DNA of 64,000 nt. Origin: Maratus speciosus (taxonomy: Eukaryota; Arthropoda; Arachnida; Araneae; Salticidae). The stretch spans positions 673,528,484 to 673,592,483 of the forward strand of contig OZ010788.1 in assembly GCA_963932465.1 (NCBI GenBank). Reading direction: 5' to 3'. Below are positions 12,157 through 24,780 of this stretch, one piece after another (the stretch's first letter is position 1; each line of letters starts with the position of its first letter). The notes beneath the pieces were generated by a model. It ran no database searches and was not told the DNA's origin. It saw only the letters and a list, made by a program, of their open reading frames with translations. The translations under genes were made by a program, and so were the position numbers.

Positions 12157-14152
12157 CAGGGTGTCCACTCTCAACGACGCCCAATGGCTAATTCTTAAAC
12201 CGTTAGTTATACAGATATAGAGTTCCAATACAAAAATATTTTAAATGAGGTGAAAAATTATTTTAAAAGTCGTTTGGATCAATAAAATAATTTCTTAAAA
12301 ATATACGAAATTTAATTTTTTATACGGTCCCTCGATCCTACAGGCGATATTTAGTAAAATTTTCCTCTTACACTAAAAAGAAAGACCAAAAAAAGTCCCG
12401 TTCATCTAACACTAAAACTGACAGAGTTATGAAACTTTGAAATGCATGACTTATATCACTTTTCTGCGTTTGAATACAGATGAGTTCGGCCATGCTTCGA
12501 GGAATCGTTTACTAAGTGCAAGCATTGGAAGAACTTATTTCACGTGTATCTGCGCTTTTAACCCTCCGTCTACCAGACGGGTCCATTGGACCCGACAGGT
12601 ACATACAAAATATTCATTCAAACCAGAAATTTCTTTAAAATAAACTAAGTATATAAACCAGACAAAAATAAGGTAAATAAATAAGTTAAATAGTTTTAAA
12701 TAAAAATTCTGGTTTAGAACGTTTTATTAAAACTTTAATAAAATTCCCGGTAGATCTAGGGTTAAAGAAGTCGTAAAAGTATTACGATAGAGTTAACTTT
12801 TATTACTCAAATTTTAGATTGGTTAAAATAATTGTAAATTCTTTTAGCAAAAATTGTTATTTTTATAAGCTTTTATTTAACTTAAAAGGATCGTATGTAT
12901 GTCTTTCTAGTTTAAAATTTGTACTCTAACTCGCTTTAAAATATCCGATCGAGGTTAAATTTTATATACCGACGTAAATCCGATGACAATCTAATATTAT
13001 GAAGCTTTTCAGTGCTTACCATTTAAACTTATTTTACACACAATATTTTAAGGTAACACAAAAAATTTCGGATGGATTATTGCCAACAAGTTCTAAAAAA
13101 AGTTTTAGATTAGGTAACACAAGCCTGTTGTGGTTGTGTTTTTAAATTTCTGTATTTGATTTTTATGTATATTTTAGCGCTGAATCTGAAAATGACCTTT
13201 ATTTTCAACCAATTGACCTTCATTTTTCATCAAGGTTAGACGTTTCCGAAAATCGTAAATTTAAAATTTAAAAAAAAAAAAAAGGCTAAAATCTGATATT
13301 ATAAAATGGATGCAAAACTTTTATTCACTTAAATTTTATTTAATTCAATAATTTATTCATTTTTTTGGCTTATACTGGGATTCTTACACCTAAACAGTTG
13401 AGGGGTCTGATGATCTGTGAGGGGGAGGGGGGGGGGTCAATTTTAACTTTGAACTTTTAAACTTTGAAATTTACAATTTTCGAAAAATTCTGACTTAATG
13501 CTTTAGAAATGAAGGTCCATTTCGGATTCAGCGCTATAAAATACATGAGTCAATTATCAAAAGCTAAAAAACATGACAACCCAAACTTTGCAAGCTAGTG
13601 TAATCTAATAGCCTTTTAAAACATGCATTATTTTGTAAAGAATAGAGGGTGTTGCTTTTCATCATTTTATTTAACAAAGAATTAGTTATTTTCCCCCCCT
13701 CTTGTATGTGTAGTACAAGTTGTATATTTTTCATTATGTGAGAATGATTGATTATAGATTTCGAATTTATATTTTAATGTTAATTTTACTCTAAACTATT
13801 TTTATAATATATCTGATAATCTATCTTTCTGCTAAATTTGTGAATGACACCTATTTCTGAGTAAAAAAAATATGCTCAAACTTAACAGCTATCACTCGGT
13901 CAGTTTTAATCTTAGAATAATGGGTCTTTTCTTTATCTTACTTGTCAGTGTAATAGGAAAATTTTACTAAATATAACTTATAGGACCAGGGGCCAGTATA
14001 AAATATTAAATTTCGTAATGTTTCAAGAAATGTTTTTATTGACCCAAATCGCTTTTTAAATATTTCTTTACCTCATTTAAAACGTTTCTGTAATTGGAAC
14101 TATATGTCTATGACTAACGGTTTAGGAATTAGCCATTGGACATCGTTGCCTG
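12157..14152 (+). mobile_element. 2-kb TA-flanked long-TIR element, copy 1
   Basis: Begins CAGGGTGTCCACTCTCAACG and ends inverted with ...CCTG, flanked by TA. The two termini are inverted repeats over roughly 280 bases (GGCTAATTCNTAAACCGTTAG; AGTAAAATTTTCC; ATTTAGTAAAATTTT). The last bases of the right end are partly deleted. No transposase frame. The TIR style and TA target suggest a Tc1/mariner-related MITE. The inverted partner is at 42814-44742. Confidence 0.75.
12562..12761. mobile_element. piggyBac-like MITE (200 bp) inside the 2-kb element
   Basis: TTAA at 12558-12561 and 12762-12765. Ends CCCTCCGTCTACC and, inverted, CCCTAGATCTACC. A subterminal palindrome CGGGTCCATTGGACCCG follows the left end. 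The partner element at 42814-44742 lacks this insertion and shows the empty site near 44335-44345. Confidence 0.8.
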
Positions 14153-15885
14153 TATATAAAAAATAAGAAACCCCTTAAAAATTCGAACATTTTAATCGAT
14201 CAAGAAGTTACTGTTTGATAATAAATACTTAAACAAGGTCAAAGATAAAGCACAGATGGCATTTTCAAAAGGAGAAGTAAAAGATAATTTTATTTTAGAT
14301 TTGAATTTCAAGATAATTGACATTGATTGTTTGGACATTTTCCCAGCGTACTTGACTTAAAGAAATATCTTACTTCACAATAACGCCTTCCCTTTTTTTT
14401 TAGAACTTACATTATCAGTGAGCCTGATAAAAATTTCTTGATATGTAATAAATATTAACTCTGTAAATATCGTCTAAAAGCCACGCTATAGAATAGTTAA
14501 CCTTGCAAAGTATTGTTGTTCCGTCAAAACTTTTGAAGCTGTAGAATTCTTCAATATCAGCGTTAATTTCATTCTACCACCATCCAGTTTTAAAATGTAA
14601 GTTTAAAACCATCGCTCTAATATTTAATTGCATTTTTTACTATTTTTGAAGACATATATGAAATATGTAAATATGACCAATTCACTCTATAAACTATATT
14701 TAAAAGAATCTATCCGACACCTGCACTGCCGACCTAATGTACAATTACGGGGAAAAAAAGATATCACTTCCTACTATTTCTTCTACAAATAACCCCAAAT
14801 AAGATAAAAATAATAGTAGGCTGCGCCAATGTGTTTCATGTGTCATCTACTGATTAAAAATTGTATCAACATTAATTTTTCAAATGATAAACCTTCATAG
14901 AATTAATCTGAATTTCAATCAATTACTTGATTTTTCTTTTTTTTTCAAATCATCCACATTTCATTATTTATTTGAATTCACCGAAATCCGATTCAGGGAA
15001 ATGTATATGGTTTATGTATTTTTCTTAAGTATTCATAGAATTAGAAGAGGTCGAATTTTGATGATAATTTAAATTCATTTGAAATACTTTAACTTATATC
15101 TTTCCGAAAGATTAATCAACCGAAATGCTTATCTTTGAGATTCATTACACAGAACAAAACATTTTTTTTTAAATTCAAAAACACATCTTTAAATTTTAAT
15201 ATTAATAAATTCATATTAAAAAAATTGGGAACCTACATTATGTTTCACATAAAAAGAATAAGCTTTGTTATGTGAATTTACAGCTTATTCTTATCATTAG
15301 CTTGAGAGATTTGGAGAAATTTTAGTTTTTCTCGGTCTAAGGGGTGGGTCTTTTGTGATGGTTTCTATTCACAAAATCTGAAATATAACCGAAAATGTGT
15401 TATAATATATAGATATATGTCTTTAATAAGAGTTAATATATTATATATTTTTAACAAGAGTTAGTTTATATTTTATTTCGATTTTTAATATTTTTTCAAA
15501 ACAAATCAAACCAGAAATTTTATTTGATAAAACCTAGTTAAAAACTACATAAAAAGAAGAAACATTTTGTTAAATAATATTTCTGGCTCAAATTATATTT
15601 GACTTAAAGTTAGTAAGTTTGCAACTATGTAATATGAATTAAGATTTTGAGGTGGTCATAGCATCAAAATAAATAAATAAGAAATAAAAATTATGCGTTT
15701 TATTGGTATTCTAATATTTTAAAGAATTAAAATTACGTAAGGAAGATATTAACTTATTTATTCTCAAAGTATGTCAATGAAGATCTTTAAAAAACAGTTC
15801 TTTTTGCTTCTAATACTCATTAGGTTGGATAAAAGACATTTTAAATTCTTTGACAAGACGTTTCACATATAGGACTGCTATTTTT
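14153..15885. other. AT-rich stretch without recognisable features
   Basis: No repeat match or coding signal recognised; the open frame at 14884-15072 is low-complexity. Confidence 0.6.
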
Positions 15886-16923
15886 AGGTGCGTTCGTAAT
15901 TATATAAATACGTAGCACCTATAGTCGTCGTTCAGTCCGTCTGGTACGTCCGTTCATCCGTCTGTCCTGTCTGTCCAAGTGGCGTAAAATAGTATACTTA
16001 ACCCTTAAATGCCTGATTTTTCAAAAATGATTGTAATAATGTTTTTCGGTTTTCATTTTTTAAATAAATCATGGGAAAAATACTTTAAAAAATCATATTT
16101 TGTTTTAAGTATGGTTTACGGCTAAAAACAGTTTCTTACTAATCGGCAATACTGGTCTTTAATTGAAAATATAATTTTCCTTGATAAAATTCTATATTAT
16201 TAAACACACAAGAATTTTAAGAGCTATAATAAGAAATAAATTTTACTTGCTCACAGCAGAACAAAATAGGGTATTTCGCAAGCTTCCAAACAAAACAAAA
16301 AGAACAAGTAGCAACAATTGAAAAAATAAATCAATCTTTATTCTTAAACAGCACAGGTGTTGCCATCTACATGTTGTAAATCGATTTAATAATATTTTCA
16401 GAATGTATTTTATTGGCAACATTAGGCATTATAGCTTCAATATTATTCTAATAGTATTTTAGAGTCTAAATTGTGTATGTTGCCGAATAGCAACACTTGA
16501 CATTTAAGGGTTAACCAGCTTCATCTTTATCTGAAGCAAAATAGCAGTTTGTTTTCGCACCGATTTCTCAGCCGTTATGCTCATAAAACATAAGCTAATT
16601 TACAAAAAAAAAAAAAAAAAAAAAAAAACACGAAATTCTCTAATTTTCACACAAAATTCAGTGGTTTTAACACATAATTCACCAATTTTAACCTAAACTA
16701 GCTAGCTCGAAAGCGAATTTTTTTCGTGGTAAACGATTTTTGTTTCGTGTTAAAAGAAAAAAAAATGTATTAAATTGCATCGTATATTGTTCGGACTGCT
16801 ATATCATTTAGTGTTAACTGATTTTTCATGTTAAGCGTTTTCGTGTTAAACGTAATTCACTTATTTATAAAATTAGAGTGCGAACGTGTCAAATTTGCAA
16901 TGTTTGACGCACAATTTTCGACT
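15886..16923 (+). repeat. AGGTGCG-ended repeat, copy 1, interrupted
   Basis: Left part TTTTTAGGTGCGTTCGTAAT with ATATAAATACGTAGCACCTA and CGTCCGT words (15886-15990). A right-end-like segment (GTGCGAACGTGTCAAATTTG to CAATTTTCGACTTG) lies at 16878-16923. Between them are a piggyBac-like MITE, an A25 run (16604-16628) and CGTGTTAAACG words. Confidence 0.55.
16002..16510. mobile_element. piggyBac-like MITE (509 bp)
   Basis: Flanked by TTAA at 15998-16001 and 16511-16514. Ends CCCTTAAATGCC and, inverted, CCCTTAAATGTC. No transposase frame. It lies within the interrupted AGGTGCG repeat. Confidence 0.75.
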
Positions 16924-17015
16924 TGCTCAGAATTGTGCCTAGTGAGGTATTTGATCAGAATTACATGAACATGTCAAAAATTCGGCCAATTCCACTGGGG
17001 TCACAATTCAATATA

Positions 17016-17720
17016 CAGTGTAAGTCAATGAATATAGCGATTACAAACGGCTATAACTATTTAATGGAAAAGAATTTATCGATCAGATTAATACAGATTG
17101 TAGACGGAACTTCAAAATTTCTATACGTAAGGCGCAGGTGCATTGAAACGGAAGCCTACGCAAGCGCGAGTTGAAACTTCGAAACGACGAGAAACTTGTT
17201 CATTGCAGGCGTCTCATTATCATTAGTAAAAATGGCGAGTCCCGTGCAGAAAGCATTCTGCGTGTTAGAATTTAACAAATGTCATTCTGTTATCACAGTG
17301 CAGCAAAATGAAGCATCCCCACGCTGGAGTACGGAGGTTCGCACACTTTTAAACCAGCAACTTCCAAAACGTTGGATCGATCGAAGTGGAGATGCCGACG
17401 ATGTCTTCTGCTCTTTGACACTAAGAACTCCAGACCTGACACCCTGCGATTTTGTGCTTCCCATGCCCAAAACAATTCAAGAACTCAAAGTACGCGCTTG
17501 TGTCGGTGACTGAACAAATGCTTCAGAATGTATGGCGTGAAATGAACTACCACCTAGATGTTGTCCTTGTGACCAAGGGATGTCACATAGAACATCTATG
17601 ACGTATGTATACAAAATTTTGAAGTTCCGCCTACATTCTGTATTAATCTTATCGATAAATTCTTTTCCATTAAATAGTTATAGTCGTTTGTAATCGCTAT
17701 ATTCATTTTGACTTACCCTG
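17016..17720 (+). mobile_element. Internally deleted transposon with ~110-bp TIRs
   Basis: Left CAGTGTAAGTCAATGAATAT and right (inverted) CAGGGTAAGTCAAAATGAAT begin inverted repeats that continue for about 110 bases (GCGATTACAAACG-CTATAAC; GAATTTATCGAT; GGAACTTCAAAATTT). Flanked by TATA, consistent with a TA target. It encloses a transposase remnant. Confidence 0.8.
17232..17513 (+). pseudogene. DUF4817-type transposase, middle deleted
   Basis: From ATG at 17232 the frame reads MASPVQKAFCVLEFNKCHSV, the N-terminal helix-turn-helix (DUF4817-like) start of a transposase common in arthropod genomes. It soon becomes RTPDLTPCDFVLPMPKTIQE, the region around the last catalytic acidic residue of the DDE domain (PDLTPCDF). 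It stops at 17511. Downstream bases (NASECMA, RCCPCDQG in another frame) look like its shifted C-terminus. The DNA-binding second helix and the first two catalytic aspartates are missing, so it cannot be active. The element keeps good inverted ends and may have been moved by a complete relative. Confidence 0.65.
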
Positions 17721-18262
17721 TATATTGAGGGTGGTCCTTTTTGGTGACTGATTGAATGATCCTGGTACTTTCCGCTGTAACATCTTCATTTTTATTTTTC
17801 TAAATTTATAAATAAACCCCTATTTTTTATACATATAAATACTAGGGGCTCTGCCCACTGCGAGCTATGCTCAACAACCACTGTTCAGACTTCGCACCCT
17901 CTAAAAAAAAGTGTTAATTTTTTCAGATGATAATTTCAGTCACCATAGCCGCATCCACCGCTCTCACAACACCTGAAGGCTGTTTTTGGATTGATAAGTA
18001 ATATGAACTACACATTTAGCAATCAGCTTGTATAAAATGGTTAATTTAAAAATGTCTCTTACTAAAATATTTTAAGAAAAAAAAATTTCTGGACCCCTGG
18101 TAGGTATATATAATAAATTAGCACATCTGGAACATGTGTGTTACAAGTAAATAATAAAATAAAAGACAAACTCTATTTTCTTAGCGACCGTCAAACATAC
18201 AAAGATAAAAAAAATCAATTTGACAAATTACAACAACCGTTTGGAAAATGATTTTTTCAAAG

Positions 18263-18537
18263 ACTAAAATTTAAGACATAAAAAATCGTTCGGAGTTGAT
18301 CCTACATTACGTACGCCATGGATTAAACATTAATAGCGTTGACACGTAAAAATTGCAAGCGACAAAAATCGCCTGCGACTCGTACGTATTATCCACCTGA
18401 CTAAAATTTAAGACATAAAAAATCGCTCGGAGTTGATCCTACATTACGTACGCCATGGATTAAACCTTAATAGTGTTATGACACGTAAAAATTGCAAGCG
18501 ACAAAAATCGCCTGCGACTCGTACGTATTATCCACCT
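18263..18537 (+). repeat. 136-bp near-perfect tandem duplication
   Basis: GACTAAAATTTAAGACATAA starts at 18263 and again at 18399. The copies differ at only a few bases (CGTTCGG/CGCTCGG, AACATTAATAGCG/AACCTTAATAGTG), so the duplication is recent. Confidence 0.85.
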
Positions 18538-18629
18538 GAAACTTACGTATTATCCAAGCGTTTCATTGGCTGTTCGGAAAAAGGCTTTTCCATCGTCAGA
18601 TTTCCAAGAAATCTCATGACCCATTTTAA

Positions 18630-18990
18630 ATGAAATTTCATTCTTAAACTTCTAAACATCCCACAATATTGCATTTTACACCGTCGTATAGAGAGAAAAA
18701 TGTACTTTTAAATGCAATTTGTTTGAAAGCAGTATCTCAATTTGTTTCTGAGTTATTAATTTTTTTTTTGTAGTTTTTATTACTTTTTTGCCATAGTGGC
18801 AGCAGAAGTATCCATTTCTGTTGAAAGTAAAGGTTAGTGTATAGACCCATCAGAAAACGAATAAAATGCGGATTAAACAAATAAAAAGTTTCAGATATGA
18901 TTTTGATTTCCTACCCTGACGAGGACAATAGCCATTTTTCCGAATGGTTAATAAAATAATTCATTATATAAAAACTTCCAAATTTTAGCC
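18630..18990 (+). repeat. Helitron-family internal fragment
   Basis: Shares ACTTCTAAACATCCCACA, ACACCGTCGTATAGAGA and AAATGCAATTTGTTTGAAAG with the Helitron copies at 32722, 34547 and 36366. No 5' TC end is present. Confidence 0.5.
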
Positions 18991-20745
18991 TCTAAGACAA
19001 TGTTATACCAATATTTCGCACTAAAAGTACGACGTTGTTATTATTTCTTGATTAAATGATCAATAGGTACTATGCGAATTCATTATAAGTAAAATTTTAG
19101 AAGAAAATAAAAAGTTAAAGCGATAAAATGTTAAGGAGGTGGTAAGGAAAATTAAATTCGCGAGTTCAACTTTATTCTTCAGTTAAATAAAATTATTATT
19201 AAAAATCATCGCTTCTGACCATTTTTCTTTATTTTGAATAAATTAAGGCATTCTTCTATAAGTTAAAAATTTTATTTTATTAAGCTTAATTTCACTAGAT
19301 TTTTATTCCTGAGAGTTAAATTTATGTGAGAATGCCTTATTTATACTGATGTATTAAAATATAAATTTTTAGCTATGCATAAAAATGCACGCATAAGACA
19401 TGAATTCATGTGTACAAACATACAGGGTGTCGCAGAAATCCTTTCGCAATTACAAAATTCATAAAGAATTGAAACAGCAGAGTAGTCTGTATAATAGTGT
19501 ATGTCTGTAGCCAAAATAGTCTGTATTCTGAATATCAGTATTTCCGAAGAATGTTTGTGATAGGCTTCTATAACCTTTGCAATAAATAGCCATTACCTTT
19601 GTGGTAGGTTTCTACAAAATTTGTAAGAAAAATCTAGAACGAAGATTTTCGTTTGAAAAAAGTGGTATTCTGGTCATTTGGCGAGCCCTGTCGTATCGGA
19701 ATGCGATTTGCTGTACTTGTACAGACAGACATATAGATATATGCGCAAGTGTGTATGTGCATGCACATATTTATGCCTATACATATGAATCTTTGCATAT
19801 TATACTTAACCAGCTGGCCTGGCGACCCGTTTGATTTCCCTTACATTTATGCTAAGCATTGTATCATGTTACTTTTATTCATAATTTAATTTACTTGCTT
19901 CGCCAAATTGGAAGATTCTGATAGAGGAATCAAGAATCTGGTACTTTTTTGTTAGCCGGACGCATGTGATAAGCCGCCAAACATTGTTCCCGTCGCGTGT
20001 TTTAATTTAAAATATAATCCTTTCAATCATTTTATTTAAAATAGATAACTTTAATTTAAAACAAACATTTAAAATTCATGACATTCCCTTATTTATTTAA
20101 AATTAAAATAATAATTTAAAAACTAATGAATAATAACATAAACAAACACGTTTAATTTCGACACCAAAACATTGTTTTAATTTACCACACGAAAAATAAA
20201 AAATGCTACTGGCGAGTTAAAATGCTATTATCGAGATTTGCATCCATTTAACATAAAAGTACTAAGAAATCTTTCCGATCATGGCAACTTTAATGTAGTT
20301 GTATACGAAAAAATAATTTTGACTTAAAAATGGCCGCCTTGCATATGAAAAGAGAAGCGATCAACCCGTAATTGCTTATGAAAGTCACATGGTTTGGTCT
20401 AGTATAATATAGATGCCTGTCCCTGTATTATGTCCCTGTCTGGTTTCTTCCTCCGAGAATTCTCTCCGAGTTCTTCCTGTCAGTTTTTTTTTTCAAAAAT
20501 TAATAACATTTACTGACGGAATATAAAAAAAAAATATAATCGGATGTAAAAAAAAAAATTCGATATTTGCTCTGACATTTTCAAATCGATATCTTGATTA
20601 GTTTTCTTTTTTTAGCCATTTGGTGAAAACTGTCATCATTTATTTGAAACACATCAGTCACATGCCAAATTTATCACAAACCACGCGTTGCCATTGATAA
20701 AAAAGAAATAACCGCTTTTTCACCGCCACGTAGTTATCGTTTTTT
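18991..20745. other. AT-rich stretch without recognisable features
   Basis: At 19422 a single CAGGGTGTCGCAGAAATCC resembles a mariner-like end with no partner. Otherwise nothing is recognised. Confidence 0.55.
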
Positions 20746-21322
20746 AGGTGCGTTCGTAATTATATAAATACGTAGCATCTATAGTCGTCGTTCCGTCCGT
20801 CTGTCCTCATATAACAGAGCAAAAACTACCCAACAGAATGGTCTGAAATTTTAAATATATAATTTTTGCAAAATTTTGTCGAGTCATTTCAAATTTTATG
20901 AAAATCAGATGTAGAGTTTAATGACAGGGACAGTGAAAATTTTCTGTTACATTACGGCCAATGGGAATGAATTATTGCAAGTGCCTTTTAATGATGTTGC
21001 AGCCTTCCGAATGGTCTGAAATTTTAAATATATAATTGTTGCAAAATTGTGTCGAGTCATTTCAAATTGTATGAGAATCGGATGTATAGTTTAATGACAG
21101 AGTCAAAAGTTTTCCGTTACATGACGGCCAATGGGAAAAAAATGATTTCAAGTGCATTTTAATGATGTTACAGCCTTTCGAACAGAATAAAATGGATAGG
21201 CACTTATGAAGTGCACTAAAATATACATTACGTACACTAAGCGGTGCAAAAAATATTTGTAAAACTAGTTATAGTACGAACGCACCTCATTTGCCACGTT
21301 TGACGAGCAATTTCCAACTTGT
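20746..21322 (+). mobile_element. AGGTGCG-ended repeat, copy 2
   Basis: AGGTGCGTTCGTA at 20746 is matched by its exact inverse TACGAACGCACCT at 21275-21287. A conserved tail CATTTGCCACGTTTGACGAG to CCAACTTG extends to about 21322 in every copy, so the true boundary may be there. Inside, an approximately 165-base unit (GTCTGAAATTTTAAATATAT; GTCGAGTCATTTCAAATT) is repeated twice. Confidence 0.65.
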
Positions 21323-21406
21323 TTTTATATGTAGATTATTTGTAGTTTCCACACTTGAAAACTTTAAATATTGGAACAACTTATGTTTTTTTTTTCTTTT
21401 GTCTAG

Positions 21407-21549
21407 GATTCAATCTTGCATCATTCTGCTGCTAGTAGCCGCGTGCAGTGTTCACGCCAATGTGACATCTTGTCAGAAGGAGATTGCCAGTTCGTACTTG
21501 GATATAGCTATAGACATGATTTCTAAAGCCAAATACAAAATCCCTACAT
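21407..21549 (+). CDS. Techylectin-like gene, signal-peptide exon
   Basis: First visible coding exon of a secreted fibrinogen-related lectin. A long pyrimidine tract ending TTTTGTCTAG precedes it, and a GTAAAT donor follows at 21550. The exon opens with the third base of a split codon, then encodes IQSCIILLLVAACSVHA, a typical hydrophobic signal-peptide core with a likely cut after VHA. The mature part starts NVTSCQKEIASSYLDIAIDM and runs to KIPT. The last base, T, joins the first two bases of the next exon to give TGT (Cys), so the phase fits exactly. No in-frame ATG occurs here, so the start codon must lie in an upstream exon that I could not find. An AGGTGCG-type repeat ends only about 85 bases upstream. 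Family: arthropod techylectin-5-like / FReD proteins, which are secreted pattern-recognition lectins. Confidence 0.8.
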
Positions 21550-21884
21550 GTAAATGAAATCCTTTTCATTTTTTATTAACTTATTTTATTAATGAATAAC
21601 AAAAAAAAAATTTCTAACTGGGAATTCGCTGCATATAACAGCGTGAAGTACACAGCTATAATTAGTAACTATAATTAGTTATGCGTAATTTTAGTTATGA
21701 GTAGTTACATAGACCAGTTTGGATCTCTGTGAAGATATATCATTTTTATTCTTATCATATAATCATATCATCTTTTCAATATAGGGTTTTTACAAAAGAA
21801 ATTGATATCAGGCGTGCACTTGAAAGTGTTTGTGAAAATGCTTGTCTGAAGGCAAATTCAAAATGAATGATTGAATGCCTTTTT

Positions 21885-22314
21885 AGGTGCTTTCGTAATT
21901 ATATAAATACATAGCACCTATAGTCATCGTTCAATCCGTCCGTCCATCAGTCTGTCAATCCGTCCGTCAGCATGTAACAGAGCAAAATTTACTCAACCGA
22001 AGTGTCTGAAATTTTAAATATATATTTTTTGCAAAATTTTGTCGAGTCATTTGAAATTTTATGAAAATCGGATGTATAGTTTAATGACAGGGACATTCAA
22101 AAGTTTTCCGTTACATTAAAGACAATAGGAAAAATTATTTCATGTGCATTTGAATGATGTTACAGCCTTTCGAACAGAATTAAGTTGATATGCATTTATG
22201 AAGGGCACTAAAATATACATTCTGTAGAATATTCGGTGCAAAAAATATTTATAAAACTAGATATAGTACGAACTCACCTCATTTGCCACGTTTGACGAGC
22301 AATTTCCAACTTGT
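21885..22314 (+). mobile_element. AGGTGCG-ended repeat, copy 3
   Basis: Same structure as copy 2 (start AGGTGCTTTCGTA, end TACGAACTCACCT at 22267-22279 plus tail), with one internal unit. Confidence 0.65.
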
Positions 22315-22466
22315 TGTTTTTATGGATATAGGTGGGATAGAACCCAGAAATGGTATTAGACTATTTTTTATTTACTTTATTCAAATATTTTTTTTAATAA
22401 CTCAGAATTACACTATTTTCATAGAGATCAGAAAGACATCTTTGTGTATAAAATTTAGTGCTTTTT

Positions 22467-23070
22467 AGGTCCATTCGAAATTATATAAATATGTAGCACC
22501 TAGTCGTCGTCTGTTCCGTCCGTCTGTCTGTCCGCATATAACAGCGCGAAATCTACCCAACCGAATCGTTTGAAATTTTAAGTATATATTTGTTGCCGAA
22601 TTTTGTCGAGTCCTTTCAAATTTTATGAAAATCGGATATATTATTCAATTACAGAGACAGTCAAAAGTATTCCGGTACGTTACGGTCAATGGGGAAAATA
22701 GTTCTAAGTGCATTTTAATGATGTTACACCCTTCCGGACATAATGAAGTTTATATGCATTAATGAATAGCACTAAAATATACATTCTGTAGAATATGCGG
22801 TGCAAAGAATATTTATTATTCATTTACAGGGTCACACAAAAGAATTCCGTTACATAATGATAGAGGAGGAAATATTATTTGCGAGTATTTTAATTATGTG
22901 AAACTATTTTATATATAATGAAATTGGTATACGTTGCTGATATACGTTACGTCTTATTATTTCCGAATAACTGACTTTAATATACATAATCGTAATAAAT
23001 TTTGTATAAGAGTGCAACAGCTATTGCTCCAATTTCAGAATATTTACAAAACTAGTTATGGTATTAACTG
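22467..23070 (+). repeat. AGGTGCG-ended repeat, copy 4, degenerate
   Basis: Starts AGGTCCATTCGAAATTATAT and ends with an eroded ACAAAACTAGTTATGGTATTAA near 23070. Confidence 0.5.
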
Positions 23071-24780
23071 TTGGGTGGTTTTCTCTTCTTCTAATTACAC
23101 TCCACTTTTAATTTACTCAATTAACTGTCACTAATGATATTAGCCTGACCTTAAATTTTTAAACAAGGTGTGAACAGTTCACCAAAACCTGGATGTTGTT
23201 ACAAAAAGAGGAAAAATAAAAATAGGCAATATGCTTAGAAAGATACTAATTTGATTTAAAAAAACTCTAAAATATTTACCAATAGATAAAAACAAAACAA
23301 AGAGGAAATGCATAAACTAACTTAAAGTAAATCAAAAAATTACTATTAGAAATGTGAAATTAAACCTTAATTATTTAACAGTAACAACATCCTCAACGAT
23401 TCACAACTTATGAAGAGAAAACTACCAACACTTCTGAATTTGAGAATACAATGCATTCACAATAAAATAAGAAAAGCTAAATTGATTACCACAGAACTTC
23501 ATAACCGAAAGGCAAACTCTTGAGTCCACATTATATCAAATAATATGTTTTGATAATTTAAAAAGATTTAATATCAAGATTGTGACTGCACTTATACTCT
23601 CAAATCCAGGGGCCACATAATCGTATAGTAGATCATTAGCATTGAAAATCATTAAATCTAACTGATGTTTTACACTGCAAACAAAATTACTTCTTGAATT
23701 CTTTTCCTTTTTTTTTTATATTTTAGGAGTTGCCCTGAACATTCTAGCAATTATATCAATTTCAGTTTTTTTTTTTAATTTAATGAACAATACATACTCT
23801 TTTCAGAAATTATTTATTTATTAAATTTATTTTGATTCAAATCTCTCAAGGAATATATGTGTTTATGAATTTCCACCTAGCATAGATCTTGTTACCATAA
23901 TACTTAGTTACCAAATTCAAAGGATTTAATAGTTGAAACAAATACAACCAGAAAAGAAAGGTAATAAGAGAGGTGACAACCATTAAAATTAATTTTTAAA
24001 TCAATCATAAAAGGTAACAAAACCCTCAATTCGATTCACACAACATTCCTCACTTAAAATCTGATAGAAATAATTACTCCTGGTTATAAAACTTTAAGAT
24101 TTTTTTTTTATGTACTAATTTTATTTATCAATATTAAGATTTCTTCATTTTAAAGATTAAATTGGTTAAATAAAAAAGAAACAGAGTAAAGCAATACATT
24201 TAATATCATTTTATTAAGTTTTAAGTCTTATTTTTTTTTAAATTTTCTATTATTTTTAAACAATTTGTTGCAAAGAAATTTTAGTATAGAGATATCAAAT
24301 TTATATATACATAGCTGACTTCATTTCAAAATAATTTTCAAAAACTTCGAGAAATTACTACTATCTTGCAAAGAGTCTTGAATTCAATAAACATTACAAA
24401 CAGATACTTAAAACTACTTAATTTAGCATGACTCATTCCTTTTCCTTTTTTTTTTAAACATATATTTTCAACATATCAAAACAATAATGCAAAAGTTACT
24501 TACATTACACATCATTGAGCAGGGTAAATGCTGAAACCATGACTTTACACTCTATTATCTTTTTTGTTGGCAGTCCTCTCGAGGGCACATATATTAAAAT
24601 TTGGAAGTTGGAGATACACTATAAAATAGTACTGTTAGCTGTGCAGTTATCAACTCATGAACATCAGAATCTTTGGAGGAGATAAGCCACTATATAAAAT
24701 TCCGAAAAGTGTCTGGTGATTAATTCACATTTTTCTCCTCTTCAGATTTTGAGTGTGTTGACGATTGTTCAAATACTTTT
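23071..24780. other. AT-rich intronic stretch, no recognisable features
   Basis: No repeat or coding signal recognised. If the antisense frame at 24929-25093 is real, this would hold its 3' UTR. Confidence 0.5.

Noticed and set aside
21291..21406. Upstream extension of the signal-peptide frame
   Set aside because: It begins in a repeat tail with no ATG and runs through the pyrimidine tract and splice acceptor, so it is intronic or upstream sequence, not coding.
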